Assembly (NCBI GenBank): GCA_965242605.1
Contig: CBDESS010000002.1
Coordinates: 310,001-374,000, forward strand
DNA length: 64,000 nucleotides
DNA from: JAAXHF01 sp965242605
GTDB taxonomy: Bacteria > Desulfobacterota > Binatia > Bin18
Direction: 5' to 3'
The translations under genes and the position numbers were made by a program. The notes beneath the pieces are model-generated. The model was not told the origin of the DNA, did no database searches, and was given only the letters and a program-made list of their open reading frames with translations. Positions 52,415 through 61,648 of this stretch are shown in pieces (the stretch's first letter is position 1; every line of letters begins with the position of its first letter).

Positions 52415-53629
52415 ATGAAATTCAATCTATTCCTGCTGCCGACTATCCCGGCTACATTTGAAGAGCGTGAGAAACTGCGGCCAATCGGGCGCAATAACGA
52501 CAAGTATCAGGCCCTCCTCGCAGAGGTCCGGGACATTGCCCAGATGGCCGAAGACCTGGGCTTTGACGCCCTGTCGACCACCGAGCACCATTTTCACTCG
52601 GAGGGCTATGAAGCCTCGATTGCCCCGCTGCTGCTGTATACCGACCTGGCCGCCCGGACCGAGCGGATCAAGTTTGCCTCGCTGGGACTCGTCCTGCCGA
52701 CCTGGGACCCGATTCGGGTGGCGGAAGAGATTGCGGTCCTGGATCACCTGACCAGGGGCCGCTTTGTGGCCGGCTTTGCCCGGGGTTATCAGGACCGCTG
52801 GACGAATGTGCTCGGCCAGCACTATCACGTCACCGGCGCGCCCATGGACGGCTCGGAGGTCGATGCCCACAACAGGGCGGTTTTTGAAGAGGTCTTCAAG
52901 ATCATGAAGATGGCCTGGACCCAGGAGTCCATTCGCTTCAAGACCAAGTACTACGAGGTCCCGGCCCCCTACGAACATGGCATTCAGCGCTGGCCGGTAG
53001 CCAAAAACTGGACCGCCAAATATGGGGCTGAGGGCGAGGTGGATGAGCATGGGGTGGTGCAGCGCATCTGTGTTGTGCCCAAGCCCTACACCCAGCCCCA
53101 TCCGCCGATCTGGCAGCCGTTCTCGGTCAGCGAAAAAACGATCCGCTGGTGCGCAGCCGAGCACATCGTGCCCTGGATTCTGATCGCCCACCCCCCGTCG
53201 TTCCGCGCGCTGTGCGAAGCCTACCGCGACGAAGCGGCCAAGGCCGGTCGTCACCTGGCACCCGGCGAGAGTGTCGGGGCGTTCCGCTCGGTCCACCTCG
53301 GCAACTCCTACACCGAGGCCTACTCTTTAGGCGCGGCCTGTCAGGGGGCCGGCTTTATTGAGTATTTCTCCGGGTTCGGTTTTTTTGAAGCCTACCGCTT
53401 CCCCGGCGAGACGACCCCGGTGCCCACCACCTTTGAGCGTATGGTTGAGTCCAAATACGCCCTCGTCGGCACGGTGGACAACATCAAGCGTGAGCTTGAA
53501 GCCCTGCACAAGAACAGCAATGTGGAGTGGTTCGGCTGGTTCTTTGACCAGGGCCTGATGCCCTGGGACGAGACCAAGCGCCAGTTGGAAATTTTTGGCC
53601 GGGAGATTCTGCCCGGGTTCAGGGACTAA
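52415..53629 (+). CDS. LLM-class flavin-dependent oxidoreductase
   Basis: A 404-residue luciferase-like TIM-barrel monooxygenase/dehydrogenase. STTEHHFHSEGYEASIAP is the flavin-binding LLM signature, and GRFVAGFARGYQDRW and QRWPVAKNWTAKY are consistent with the family. Such enzymes use FMN or F420. Since F420 genes are in the window, F420 is possible but cannot be shown from sequence. ATG at 52415 is preceded by GGAGGAG; the frame is open upstream without this site. Divergent from hyuA. Confidence 0.88.
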   Translation: MKFNLFLLPTIPATFEEREKLRPIGRNNDKYQALLAEVRDIAQMAEDLGFDALSTTEHHFHSEGYEASIAPLLLYTDLAARTERIKFASLGLVLPTWDPIRVAEEIAVLDHLTRGRFVAGFARGYQDRWTNVLGQHYHVTGAPMDGSEVDAHNRAVFEEVFKIMKMAWTQESIRFKTKYYEVPAPYEHGIQRWPVAKNWTAKYGAEGEVDEHGVVQRICVVPKPYTQPHPPIWQPFSVSEKTIRWCAAEHIVPWILIAHPPSFRALCEAYRDEAAKAGRHLAPGESVGAFRSVHLGNSYTEAYSLGAACQGAGFIEYFSGFGFFEAYRFPGETTPVPTTFERMVESKYALVGTVDNIKRELEALHKNSNVEWFGWFFDQGLMPWDETKRQLEIFGREILPGFRD

Positions 53630-53668
53630 GCTCAGTTGGTCAGGATTTCTGTCCCAGTAGGCAGAGGG

Positions 53669-54640
53669 CTAACGTCGCGTAATTTCAGGACCAACATATA
53701 CAACATACAGTAGTCCGTCCGCAGTTACGGGCCACGAAAAATGAATGCGGAGCGGGGGACGGGAATTGACCTTCCCGTGCCAGGGGCAGAAGAAAGGCTT
53801 ACCTGGGCAGGCCGGATGATAAAATGTCAGTTCTGTTCGGAAATCCTGCTTCTCGGTGTCCGACGAATCAGAAAACCACGCTCCTTCTCCGGCGAAGTAT
53901 TCTTTGCAGAGCCTGTGTCCTTTACTGGTGCGATTCCCCTCTGCGTCAACGCAGGTCTTGAAGTGGTCCAGCGTCTGGAGACGAATGAGTATGTCTTGGG
54001 CGGCTTTACGGACGAAAGGATGTCCTTCAAGGTGCTCAAAGCAATCTGAGAAAAACGTCAGCCTCGTACAGCGAGCCTCTAACATGTCCGCCAACATGGC
54101 CCACGACATGATTGGGACGGGAGCAGCATCTAAGGCGGCTTTCAGTGTATCGGCGTCCCGATAGTTGACGACTTTGACTGTCTCTGCTTCTTCGTCGCTC
54201 CTCCACCATTTCACCACGGCAGGGGAGAAGTTCCACGAAGACGGAATCAGACTCACCAGACTGGTTTCGGGACCGGCCAGGCAGCGATATGCCGCTTCTC
54301 CGGCAGCGGTATCAGTAACAATTGTTCCGTTGCATTCGAGGTATTCATCGGGGCTGTGCCTCCGATCGTCATCGTCCCAGAACGGCCCGTGTTGGGTCAA
54401 CCACGACATCACGGAGCGTCGTTCATCTCTGGTCAAGTGCTGAATCGCCTGCGGCAGCGGCGTTTTGGGAGCTACCTGAGCGGTCGAGAGCCTTCTGTGA
54501 CAATGGAGTTCGCGTCCGTGCCGTTGCGCCATCTTGCGGATACCCATAACCCGCCTAATCGCAGCATGAAAGTCGCTGAGGTTGTGAAACTGTCCGTGGA
54601 TTGACAGATCGTTGACCAGGAGTTCCACTATGAGGCCCAC
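53669..54640 (-). CDS. Uncharacterised protein of DUF262/ATPase-linked module
   Basis: A 323-residue soluble protein. It begins at GTG 54640, overlapping the stop of the preceding ATPase remnant, and has a strongly conserved-looking N-terminus (LVNDLSIHGQFHNLSDFHAAI) and C-terminus (RIHFSWPVTADGLLYVVYVG). A WFSDSSDTEK stretch near 250 is distinctive. I do not recognise a characterised domain. It is the only undamaged gene of a presumed three-gene unit with a DUF262 protein and an AAA ATPase, a composition seen in anti-phage modules (I think of Menshen-like sets but cannot confirm). Confidence 0.65.
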   Translation of the reverse strand: MGLIVELLVNDLSIHGQFHNLSDFHAAIRRVMGIRKMAQRHGRELHCHRRLSTAQVAPKTPLPQAIQHLTRDERRSVMSWLTQHGPFWDDDDRRHSPDEYLECNGTIVTDTAAGEAAYRCLAGPETSLVSLIPSSWNFSPAVVKWWRSDEEAETVKVVNYRDADTLKAALDAAPVPIMSWAMLADMLEARCTRLTFFSDCFEHLEGHPFVRKAAQDILIRLQTLDHFKTCVDAEGNRTSKGHRLCKEYFAGEGAWFSDSSDTEKQDFRTELTFYHPACPGKPFFCPWHGKVNSRPPLRIHFSWPVTADGLLYVVYVGPEITRR

Positions 54641-55418
54641 CCTGCGAAGTAATTCATGTCCTTGTCAAACTGATCGAAGAACCCCTGCGGCCAAGGGTCA
54701 ATGTTGCCCGTTCTATCCAGGATGGGGCTCACTACTTGGGGTCCATCGTCTGCCCGCGGTTGAAAGAAATGAATCGAAACCTGCTCGGCTGGCAACCGGC
54801 CTGCTTTGACCGCGCGCCGAATGCCGCTCAGTATGTGATCGCTGTGTGTTTCCAGACGGGTCGCCTGACCCATGTACAGGCCTGCTGCCGGGTAAGGGGA
54901 ATTCCACCGTTCACACGCTCAAAAATGTCCAAGCGGATCCGGTCCGGCACCTTGGCATCCATGATGTAGAAGATCAGGTTGAAATCTTCGACGCGGTTTT
55001 TGAGCTTGGATGACAGATCGCCGAAGCGCTTGTTGTTCAGTTCATCCTTGCTGGGAATCGATAGACGTAACTTGCCGTCAATAAAGCGCTTGAAAGTAGA
55101 CAGGCGTTGCAAACCGTCCACTACCACCATTCGCCCTCGGTCGTCCTCTGCCAAATAGAAAACCGGCAGGGGAATGCGCATCAGCACGGACTCAATGAGC
55201 TTGCTCTGTTTGTCTTCCGGCCAGATAAAATCTCGCTGAAATTCCGGGTCCATGATATAACCGCCTTGCTCAATTCTTCGTATAACATCGTAAATTGTGC
55301 GACTTTCGTTACGGATCAGTAGCGTGTCTATCGGATATTCATCCGACAACCCGTCATCCTCATCGCCAAGACCTTCGAGTTCCTCTTCCTCTGGAGTGAT
55401 ATCGAGTTGTTCAGTCAT
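54628..55418 (-). pseudogene. DUF262 protein N-terminal half fused to AAA ATPase C-terminal end
   Basis: From ATG 55418 the frame reads MTEQLDITPEEEELEGLGD and into a DUF262 (GmrSD-like ParB-fold) domain: DPEFQRDFIWPEDKQSKLIES, VVVDGLQRLSTF and RLDIFERVNGGIPLTRQQ. It then loses about 10 bases and shifts frame. A short stretch reads LYMGQATR, a normal DUF262 continuation, but is followed directly by LETHSDHILSGIRRAVKAGRL and NIDPWPQGFFDQFDKDMNYF, the C-terminal end of a DUF3696-type AAA ATPase, stopping at 54628. Most of both genes is missing, so a large deletion removed the junction. Confidence 0.85.
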
Positions 55419-55571
55419 TTTTCGGCCCTTTCTCGAACTTCCTGCATAATGCTGCACACTAGATGCCTTTGGATTCTCTCACTACCCCTGCCACCGCTTC
55501 CTCATTCTCCGTCATACCAGCTTCCATATGATGGGCTTTGCGTAAGGCTGGCAGTATCGGGCCCGGGTCGG

Positions 55572-55943
55572 CTACGCTCGCACCACATCAAGCCGGCGCT
55601 CAATCAGCGCGACCGCCTGTGCGGTGTGGCCGTTGGCCAGCAGGGCCAGGGCGAGCAAACGCAAGCCGCGCGGGGTGGCCTGGAGCTGACAGGCAGCCTC
55701 GGCCCAGGCCAGGGCTTCGGCGGCTTGGCTTCCGTTACACAGGGCTTGGCGGGCCTGCTCTCGGAGCTGCCAGGCTCGTGCCGCCAGGCGCATGAGCGGG
55801 ACCAAGTCGGTCCCACACCGGGGGCACCTGGCCGCCCTTCGCCAAGCCGCCCGGCAGGTCGGACACTGTGCCTCTGGCAGCGACGGACGCTGAACGGCTG
55901 AGCGCGTGGGGTCTGATATGACGGGGCTAGGCTTCTTCAACAT
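55572..55943 (-). CDS. Zinc-ribbon and TPR-like protein of Hsp70 cassette
   Basis: A 123-residue protein with a CPTC...CPRC zinc-ribbon pair near residues 27-43 and an alpha-helical, leucine/alanine-rich remainder that looks like a TPR-type repeat (ALAWAEAACQLQATPRG, ALALLANGHTAQAVALIERR). It starts inside the end of dnaK (17-base overlap) and so is coupled to it. Likely a small adapter for the chaperone unit; unknown otherwise. Confidence 0.6.
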   Translation of the reverse strand: MLKKPSPVISDPTRSAVQRPSLPEAQCPTCRAAWRRAARCPRCGTDLVPLMRLAARAWQLREQARQALCNGSQAAEALAWAEAACQLQATPRGLRLLALALLANGHTAQAVALIERRLDVVRA

Positions 55944-57795
55944 AAAACAACAGATCGGCGAGCTGGGCGGTGGCCGTGCGGAGGTGCTTCCAATCCTGCA
56001 TCCTCAGCGCCTCCTCAATCTGCTGGTGCAGCCCGAGCGCCTCGTGTCGGTCTTCGGGCGTCATGCTGTCCAGCAGCCGCCGGCTGCGCTCCAGCAGGCG
56101 GCCGGCGGCAAACACCCGTTGGCGCAGCGCGTGGTTTTCGTGGTCCTGGGCGGTTTCTGGAGCCGGAAGGGCTGGGCTCGTTTGGCCCTGGTGGTCATCA
56201 TCGTTCGCCTGTGTCGCCGGTTCAGTCTGGCCGGAATGCGTCTCCTCTTGTTCAAACGCTGCGGCCGCGGCGGCGCGGTCTTGGGCTAAGACCGCGTGCA
56301 TACGCTGACGGGCCCGGGCCAGCTCGTCGGCTGACATGGCGATCGTCGCGCCCTCAATCGTAATGTGCCGGGCCAGGCCGGTGCGCTTCTCCATCGCGGT
56401 GACTTTCAGAATCCCGTCCAGATCAAGCTCCATACGGCACAGCATCTCATTACCGGCCGGCACGCGGGACAGTCCTTCCACGCAGAAGCGTCCGACCAAA
56501 ATGTTGTTCAGGGCGTCTGGATCGTGGCCCTGATAGACCGATACCTGCCAGTCGGTTTGCCCGTCAACCAGCGTGTGGTAGGACTCGGTGCGGCTGACCG
56601 GCAGGGGGGTGTTGCGCCGGATAATCGGCTGGTAGCAGTGTTCATACGGCCGGCCATCAAGCACCCCGAGGTGCGACGGACCAAAGGAGTAGGGCGAGAT
56701 ATCGACCAGAATCCGATCGATATTGTGGCCGGCGAGGCGGGCGGCTAACACGCCAGCCCCATAGGCGACACACAGCTCGGGCTGGAGGTCTTGGTGGGGG
56801 GCGAGGCCGGTCTTGTCCTCGAGCAGCTGGGCTACGAGCGGTGTACGGCTCGCGCCACCGACGAGCAGCACCTCGTCAATCTGCTCCGGCCGCTTCCCCG
56901 CGTCGGTCAGCGCCCGGTACACGCTGTCCAGGGTGGTTTCCAGCAGAGGCTGGATCAGCCCTTCGTACTCAGTCCGAGAGATTTCCAGATCAAGGTGGAC
57001 CGGGATGCCGTTGCGCTCGGCCAGGTACTCTTCCCGAATACGCGCGTAGGGCTCAAAGCTCAGGCGTTGTTTGGCCGCCTCAACCGCGTACAACAGGCGG
57101 TTCATGGCGGTGGGGTCGGCTCGCAGGTCCGGGCCGCCCGACTCGACAAAGCGGTCGTGGACCCAGCCGAGCAAGCGCTGGTCAAAATCATCGCCACCCA
57201 GATGGTTGTTGCCGTGGCTGGCGATGACCTCGGTGATCTCGTCCTGGACCTGAACCAGCGACACGTCAAACGTCCCGCCGCCCAAGTCATAAATCAGGAC
57301 TGTGCGGTCTCCCCGCCGGTCGGTGCCATAGGCCAGGGCCGCAGCGGTCGGTTCATGCAGGAGACGGACGACTTCAAGGCCGGCGATGCGGCCGGCGTCG
57401 CGGGTGGCTTGGCGTTGGGCATCGGAGAAATAGGCCGGCACGGTAATGACCGCCCGGCAGAGCGAGCGGCCCAGGACCGTCTCGGCGCGTGTTTTGAGGC
57501 TGTGCAGGATCAGGGCTGAGATTTCCGGCGGTGAATAGCTGTGCTGGCCCAGTGCGAGCTGTTGGGTGGACCCCATCAGGCGTTTGACCGACTTCACCGT
57601 CCGGTCCGGATAGAGGGGGTATTGATTCCGGGCCGGGTTGCCGACCAGGACACGGTTGTCTGTGCCGAGGCTAACGATTGAGGGCATGATCTGCTCGCCA
57701 TTGACGGCCAACACCTCAATCTTGTCGCCGACAGTGGCCGCGACCTCGGAGTTGGTCGTACCCAGGTCAATGCCGAGGATAGTGTCGTGTGTCAT
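55927..57795 (-). CDS. Hsp70-family chaperone (DnaK paralogue)
   Basis: A 622-residue Hsp70. The nucleotide-binding domain has ILGIDLGTTNSEVAA (phosphate-1), YDLGGGTFDVSLVQVQ (phosphate-2), NNHLGGDDFDQRLLGW and VLLVGGASRTPLVAQLLE (adenosine). The substrate-binding part is present but the lid region is short and shows a QN-rich/acidic linker near 560. The C-terminus lacks the EEVD-like tail of canonical DnaK. It belongs to a five-gene minus-strand cassette with a GrpE, a J-like protein and a large TPR-like protein, so it is a second, dedicated chaperone rather than the housekeeping DnaK. Confidence 0.9.
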   Translation of the reverse strand: MTHDTILGIDLGTTNSEVAATVGDKIEVLAVNGEQIMPSIVSLGTDNRVLVGNPARNQYPLYPDRTVKSVKRLMGSTQQLALGQHSYSPPEISALILHSLKTRAETVLGRSLCRAVITVPAYFSDAQRQATRDAGRIAGLEVVRLLHEPTAAALAYGTDRRGDRTVLIYDLGGGTFDVSLVQVQDEITEVIASHGNNHLGGDDFDQRLLGWVHDRFVESGGPDLRADPTAMNRLLYAVEAAKQRLSFEPYARIREEYLAERNGIPVHLDLEISRTEYEGLIQPLLETTLDSVYRALTDAGKRPEQIDEVLLVGGASRTPLVAQLLEDKTGLAPHQDLQPELCVAYGAGVLAARLAGHNIDRILVDISPYSFGPSHLGVLDGRPYEHCYQPIIRRNTPLPVSRTESYHTLVDGQTDWQVSVYQGHDPDALNNILVGRFCVEGLSRVPAGNEMLCRMELDLDGILKVTAMEKRTGLARHITIEGATIAMSADELARARQRMHAVLAQDRAAAAAAFEQEETHSGQTEPATQANDDDHQGQTSPALPAPETAQDHENHALRQRVFAAGRLLERSRRLLDSMTPEDRHEALGLHQQIEEALRMQDWKHLRTATAQLADLLFYVEEA

Positions 57796-57804
57796 GGTCG
57801 TTGG

Positions 57805-58527
57805 TCAGCGTCTTTTTCCGCGGTTTCTCCTGCCGCATTCCTCGGCAACATTGACCTCGGCAAAACGCAGGACCCGGCCGCTGCAGGTGTAGCCGGGACG
57901 GATGACTGCGACCACCGTGCCGGGGGCTGCGGCGGTGGTGTGGCTGACCGCGGCGACCCGCATCAGATTTGGATCGAACGCCGTGTTGAGACAACTGATT
58001 TCGTACACATCCAGCCGTCGCAGCAGATCGTCGAGCCGTTCCTGGGCCAGCCGTGTGCCTTTGACGAGGGCTTCAAGCACCGGATGTTGGCCGAGCCGGG
58101 CGCGCAGCCGGCCAAGCCGGCCGAGCCGCCGCTCGGCCTCGGCTAGATTGCGGCTCAGATGGTCGCGGACCTCAAGCAGCTCGGAGACGAGTTCGGCACG
58201 CGCCTCGCGCCGGGCTTGGCCGAGCTGGTGGACCAGGTCCTGGCCGGCGGCCGCCGGCTCGCCGTGGGCGGTCGGCCCGGTCAGCCTGTCCAGGGCTTGG
58301 CCGAGTTCGTCGTGCAGACGGTTGGTGGCTCGGCCTTGCAACTGAGTTTCGCGGGTCAGTGCACTCAACTGTCCGAGCACGGAAAACAGGTCGGGGACTG
58401 GCTCAGGCGAGGCCATGCTATCGGGGGCCAAGCCCGAGGGGGCCGGTTCTGCCCGGTCAAGCTCGTCAAGCCAGGCGTGAACGGTCTCAATGAGGCGCTG
58501 CCGGCGGTCTGGAGCGAGTCCGCTCAT
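57805..58527 (-). CDS. GrpE-type nucleotide exchange factor of Hsp70 cassette
   Basis: A 240-residue GrpE-like protein. A helical N-terminal half with coiled-coil character (QLSALTRETQLQGRATNRLHDELGQ) leads to the C-terminal GrpE beta domain: CLNTAFDPNLMRVAAVSH and AVIRPGYTCSGRVLRFAEVNVA. The usual HEAV segment is changed. It exchanges ADP for ATP on the cassette's Hsp70. The start at 58527 makes a four-base ATGA overlap with the J-like gene; an in-frame start at 58557 lies inside it. Confidence 0.82.
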   Translation of the reverse strand: MSGLAPDRRQRLIETVHAWLDELDRAEPAPSGLAPDSMASPEPVPDLFSVLGQLSALTRETQLQGRATNRLHDELGQALDRLTGPTAHGEPAAAGQDLVHQLGQARREARAELVSELLEVRDHLSRNLAEAERRLGRLGRLRARLGQHPVLEALVKGTRLAQERLDDLLRRLDVYEISCLNTAFDPNLMRVAAVSHTTAAAPGTVVAVIRPGYTCSGRVLRFAEVNVAEECGRRNRGKRR

Positions 58528-58832
58528 CGCCCTGACTCCCGCAGGATGTGCAGCCACGGCTCCGGGCCGACATGCCGGCGTTCATCCGGCAGAAGATCGC
58601 TCAGGTCCTCAACCCGGGCCAGTGGAGGCGGACCGAACAGGCGATAAGCGAGCCGTTTGTCGGCGTCCTGAATCGCCTCATAGGCCTCCCGAATCCGGGC
58701 AAAGCCCTGCGCGTCTCGGTCTGGCGGAGAGCGTCTGAGTGCGCGTAGATAGGCCGCCCGAACGCTTGCATCGTTGGCGTTGTCTTCAATATCGAGAACG
58801 ACAAAAGGGCTGAGCATAGGCGTGTTTTCCAT
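58524..58832 (-). CDS. J-domain-like protein lacking HPD
   Basis: A 102-residue protein. Its J-like part reads VLDIEDNANDASVRAAYLRALRRSPPDRDAQGFARIREAYE, i.e. helix II, then SPPDRD where canonical J proteins have HPD, then helix III; the second half is DADKRLAYRLFGP. HPD is essential for stimulating DnaK in usual J proteins, so this one may use a different contact or act without ATPase stimulation. It starts at ATG 58832, inside the end of the large upstream gene, and ends in an overlap with grpE. Confidence 0.72.
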   Translation of the reverse strand: MENTPMLSPFVVLDIEDNANDASVRAAYLRALRRSPPDRDAQGFARIREAYEAIQDADKRLAYRLFGPPPLARVEDLSDLLPDERRHVGPEPWLHILRESGR

Positions 58833-60990
58833 CGTAAGCGGGGAGAAGGTCCGAGGCAGGGTCTCGTGTGGCAGCGGCCGGCCTGTAGGTGAACATCTGG
58901 CCAGGGCGGCAGGCTTGCAGGCCTGGCGGTCTGGGATGGCGGCGTTCGAGCTCAAGCGTCAGGTCTATTTGCGCCTGGCTGGGCGGGCGCTTGTCGTGCC
59001 GGCCGCCGGGCGGCAGGGCGTCAAGCGCTAGGGCGGCTTGGCCGGCCACCTCCCCGTCCCGGGCCTGGCTGGCCAACTCACGCGCCGCCCGCAGGCAGTT
59101 CCGGGCGCGGGTTTGGTGAGCGTGGGCGAGCGATCCGCTCAGGCTTTGGCCGCGGGCCAGCAGAAAACGGCGCAGGTGGGGTTCTGGGAAGCCTAGCCCG
59201 TGACCGGCAGCGATATAGGTCAGGGCTGGCCGGCCGATGGCGAAACCGCCATGACACAGGGCGTGCAACTGGGTCGCTAAGGCGCTGTCCAGGTTTTTTT
59301 CAACCTGGCTGACAAAGCTGTCCGGTACGCTTAGCCGACGCTCCAACGCGCCAAACAGGGCGCAGGCGCGTGCCAGCCCCTCAACCGCCCGTGGGGGCGA
59401 GACCCTGACTGACCACTGGGGCCGGGACACGTTGGTCCTCTCACTCACTGTGGCGAGGATCAGGGCGTACAGGGCCGGATTGTTCACCGCGTCGGCCAAG
59501 GTCCGGGCTAGCGCTTGGGCGGCGGTGGTATCGGCCATCCTGTGGGCCAGCGCCCACTTGAGGGCTAGCAGATAGGCTCTGATATCGCCGTCCTTGGCCC
59601 GTGGCTCTTGGGCCAGGCGTTCCAGGTCGGCGAAGGCCGGTCCGGATTTGGCCTCTTGAATCCGCCGCTCGGCGCTGGATAACAGGAGCCGGAAGCGGCT
59701 GTGCCGCAGCTGGGGGTGGAGGCGGTTTATGGCTTCCGCTTTGGCCACAAAACCGAGCGCTTTGCGGAGCGCGCCACGCCGTTCTGCGGCCGCGATCAGG
59801 TAGAACAGGGGCTCAAGGTCACGCGGATAGGCGGCGTGCCAAGCTTCGGCTTCGGTCTTGACCCGCTTGACATCGTACCGCTCGTAGTAGGCGCGCAAGG
59901 CGCGAAACACGCGCGCGCCGAGCTGGGGTGAGACGCTCCCGACGGCACGGCGCGCCCGGTCAAGCAGGCCGGCCCGGTCGAAGACAGGCGGCAGATCGCC
60001 GGCGCGGATCAACTGCCGGAGTTGCTGTTCAGAAGCCAGACCTAAGTCGTCCAGCATCTGGTGTGGATCGGACGGAAACAGATCGTTCATACGCAGCAGA
60101 ATATGAACGGTTTCCGGACCGCTGGGCGACAGCCGACCTGTAGCGTGGGCCGCGCTGAGGTAGGCGTCCCACGCCAGTAGTGCGCCGTCCCACTGGCTGT
60201 GCTCAAGGCCGAGGGCGGCAAGGCGCGGCATCTCCGGGTCGATGTTGTGGTGGCTGATGAGGTCTGTGAGGCCGGCTGGCCGCCCCTTATTCCGCGGCCA
60301 GTGGTGGAACACTGTCCTGATAAACGCATGTCTGTGGTCGGCCGCAAGGGGGGCCAGCCACGGCAGGAGGTGGTGCAGAGCGCTCAAGGCTTGGCCTTCG
60401 TTGTGAGCGCTCAGCGCCTGGCCGAGCTGTCTGAGCTGGCCGCGTCGGACGTGATTGCCGGCGCTGACTCGCTCCAACAGGGCCGCTCCATGAGCGCCGG
60501 GGTCGGGAACTCCTGCCTCAGTCGGGTGCTCCGTTTTCCCCAGCAAGGCACGCAGGACTGGGACCAGACGGCCCGGACCGGAATCGGCCGGGATACGCGC
60601 CAGATTGGCTTCGGCCAGGTGATCGGCGCGGCGATAAAACGCGTCAAGCGCGCGGATGAACAACTTCCAGGGGGCCAGCGGGGATTGGCGCGGAATGGTG
60701 TCCAGGCTGGCCAGGGTGCCTGTCGGCAGCGGGGCGGTGGTGACCGCCCTGAACAACTGCCGCACGATCCCTGCCTGGCGTCTCAGCGGGTGCTCAGCCG
60801 GCAGGACCGGGCTGTCGGCCAGCTGGCCCGGGTCGGTCAGCCGGCCTTGGATGCGCGCTTCCAGCTCACGGCGGCGGTCTCCCCGGGCGCTTGCCAACTG
60901 ACCGAGCAGCCCGCTGAGGTCACGACTCGCGCGCTGGGCGAGTGGGGCCACCTGCTCACCACAGCCAGCGCGTCTTTTTCGTTTGGCCAT
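58786..60990 (-). CDS. Large TPR-like protein of Hsp70 cassette
   Basis: A 734-residue soluble, almost wholly alpha-helical protein, with many alanine/leucine-rich helix pairs of TPR type (e.g. DLEPLFYLIAAAERRGALRKAL and ALGFVAKAEAINRLHPQLRHSR). It has no transmembrane helix. It is the first gene of the Hsp70 cassette, overlapping the J-like gene by 47 bases. It is likely a client-recruiting scaffold or regulatory partner; no catalytic motif is visible. I do not recognise the family by name. Confidence 0.65.
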   Translation of the reverse strand: MAKRKRRAGCGEQVAPLAQRASRDLSGLLGQLASARGDRRRELEARIQGRLTDPGQLADSPVLPAEHPLRRQAGIVRQLFRAVTTAPLPTGTLASLDTIPRQSPLAPWKLFIRALDAFYRRADHLAEANLARIPADSGPGRLVPVLRALLGKTEHPTEAGVPDPGAHGAALLERVSAGNHVRRGQLRQLGQALSAHNEGQALSALHHLLPWLAPLAADHRHAFIRTVFHHWPRNKGRPAGLTDLISHHNIDPEMPRLAALGLEHSQWDGALLAWDAYLSAAHATGRLSPSGPETVHILLRMNDLFPSDPHQMLDDLGLASEQQLRQLIRAGDLPPVFDRAGLLDRARRAVGSVSPQLGARVFRALRAYYERYDVKRVKTEAEAWHAAYPRDLEPLFYLIAAAERRGALRKALGFVAKAEAINRLHPQLRHSRFRLLLSSAERRIQEAKSGPAFADLERLAQEPRAKDGDIRAYLLALKWALAHRMADTTAAQALARTLADAVNNPALYALILATVSERTNVSRPQWSVRVSPPRAVEGLARACALFGALERRLSVPDSFVSQVEKNLDSALATQLHALCHGGFAIGRPALTYIAAGHGLGFPEPHLRRFLLARGQSLSGSLAHAHQTRARNCLRAARELASQARDGEVAGQAALALDALPPGGRHDKRPPSQAQIDLTLELERRHPRPPGLQACRPGQMFTYRPAAATRDPASDLLPAYDGKHAYAQPFCRSRY

Positions 60991-61086
60991 GATAGAGTTC
61001 TTTAGCCGGTCGCCCGGCCTCTGTGCAAGATGAACGAGGAAGAATGAACGATGAGAAAGAGAGTGAAGAAGCGCGGGGGTCGTACC

Positions 61087-61385
61087 GCTCTTTGGTCATC
61101 CGCTGGCGATATTAACGTTGACGCCCGACCCCAGCCGATGATCCACAGGAAATTTCAAGCCCAACTCCAAGACAGGTCGAGCAAAGATGACGGACCCACA
61201 TTTGTCCTCAAAGGACCCCTGCGGATTGGGACGGTGTGGGAGAACAACGACGGCCGGTATGAGATTACCGCCCTGGCCCAGACCGTCAGCGTCCCGGCTG
61301 GGACGTTTGAGGGCTGTGTCGAGGTCATGCGCTGGAGCAGGGGCGGCACGGTGACGGTGACCAGCCTGTACGCGCCGGGTGTTGG
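61087..61385 (+). pseudogene. Remnant of an exported beta-domain protein
   Basis: A segment reading VLKGPLRIGTVWENNDGRYEI, then SVPAGTFEGCVEVMRW and TVTVTSLYAPGVG resembles the C-terminal domain of a family of exported proteins (GTxWEN.DG.YEI...VPAGTF). It has no start signal or N-terminal signal peptide and its frame continues as unrelated sequence after GVG (61385), so it seems a fragment. Confidence 0.55.
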
Positions 61386-61410
61386 AAATGGACGCTGCGT
61401 TCCGACTGAC

Positions 61411-61510
61411 TCAATACGCCGTCTGCCCGCCGTCAACCGGCATGACCAAACCGGTCATACAGCTCGATTCATCTCCCTGGCCGCGCGCCGACTCGGTCAG
61501 CATAACCGCT
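61411..61510 (-). pseudogene. Remnant of short-chain dehydrogenase C-terminus
   Basis: On the minus strand, DESSCMTGLVMPVDGGQTAY followed by a stop at 61411 is the characteristic end of SDR oxidoreductases (ASD...TG..MPVDGG). Nothing upstream resembles the NAD(P)-binding core, so only the tail remains. The reading frame before it is unrelated. Confidence 0.65.
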
Positions 61511-61648
61511 TTCCCATCCAGGCACTCCACAGGTCTTCCTCCCGGCTCAGTCGGGGACGCAACAGACGCCAGACGGTCTCCCCAGAGTGGGGCCGCTTTG
61601 CGGAAAAGGGCGCTTGTGTGCTAGCACTGTTTACATGGGGGGTGAGCG

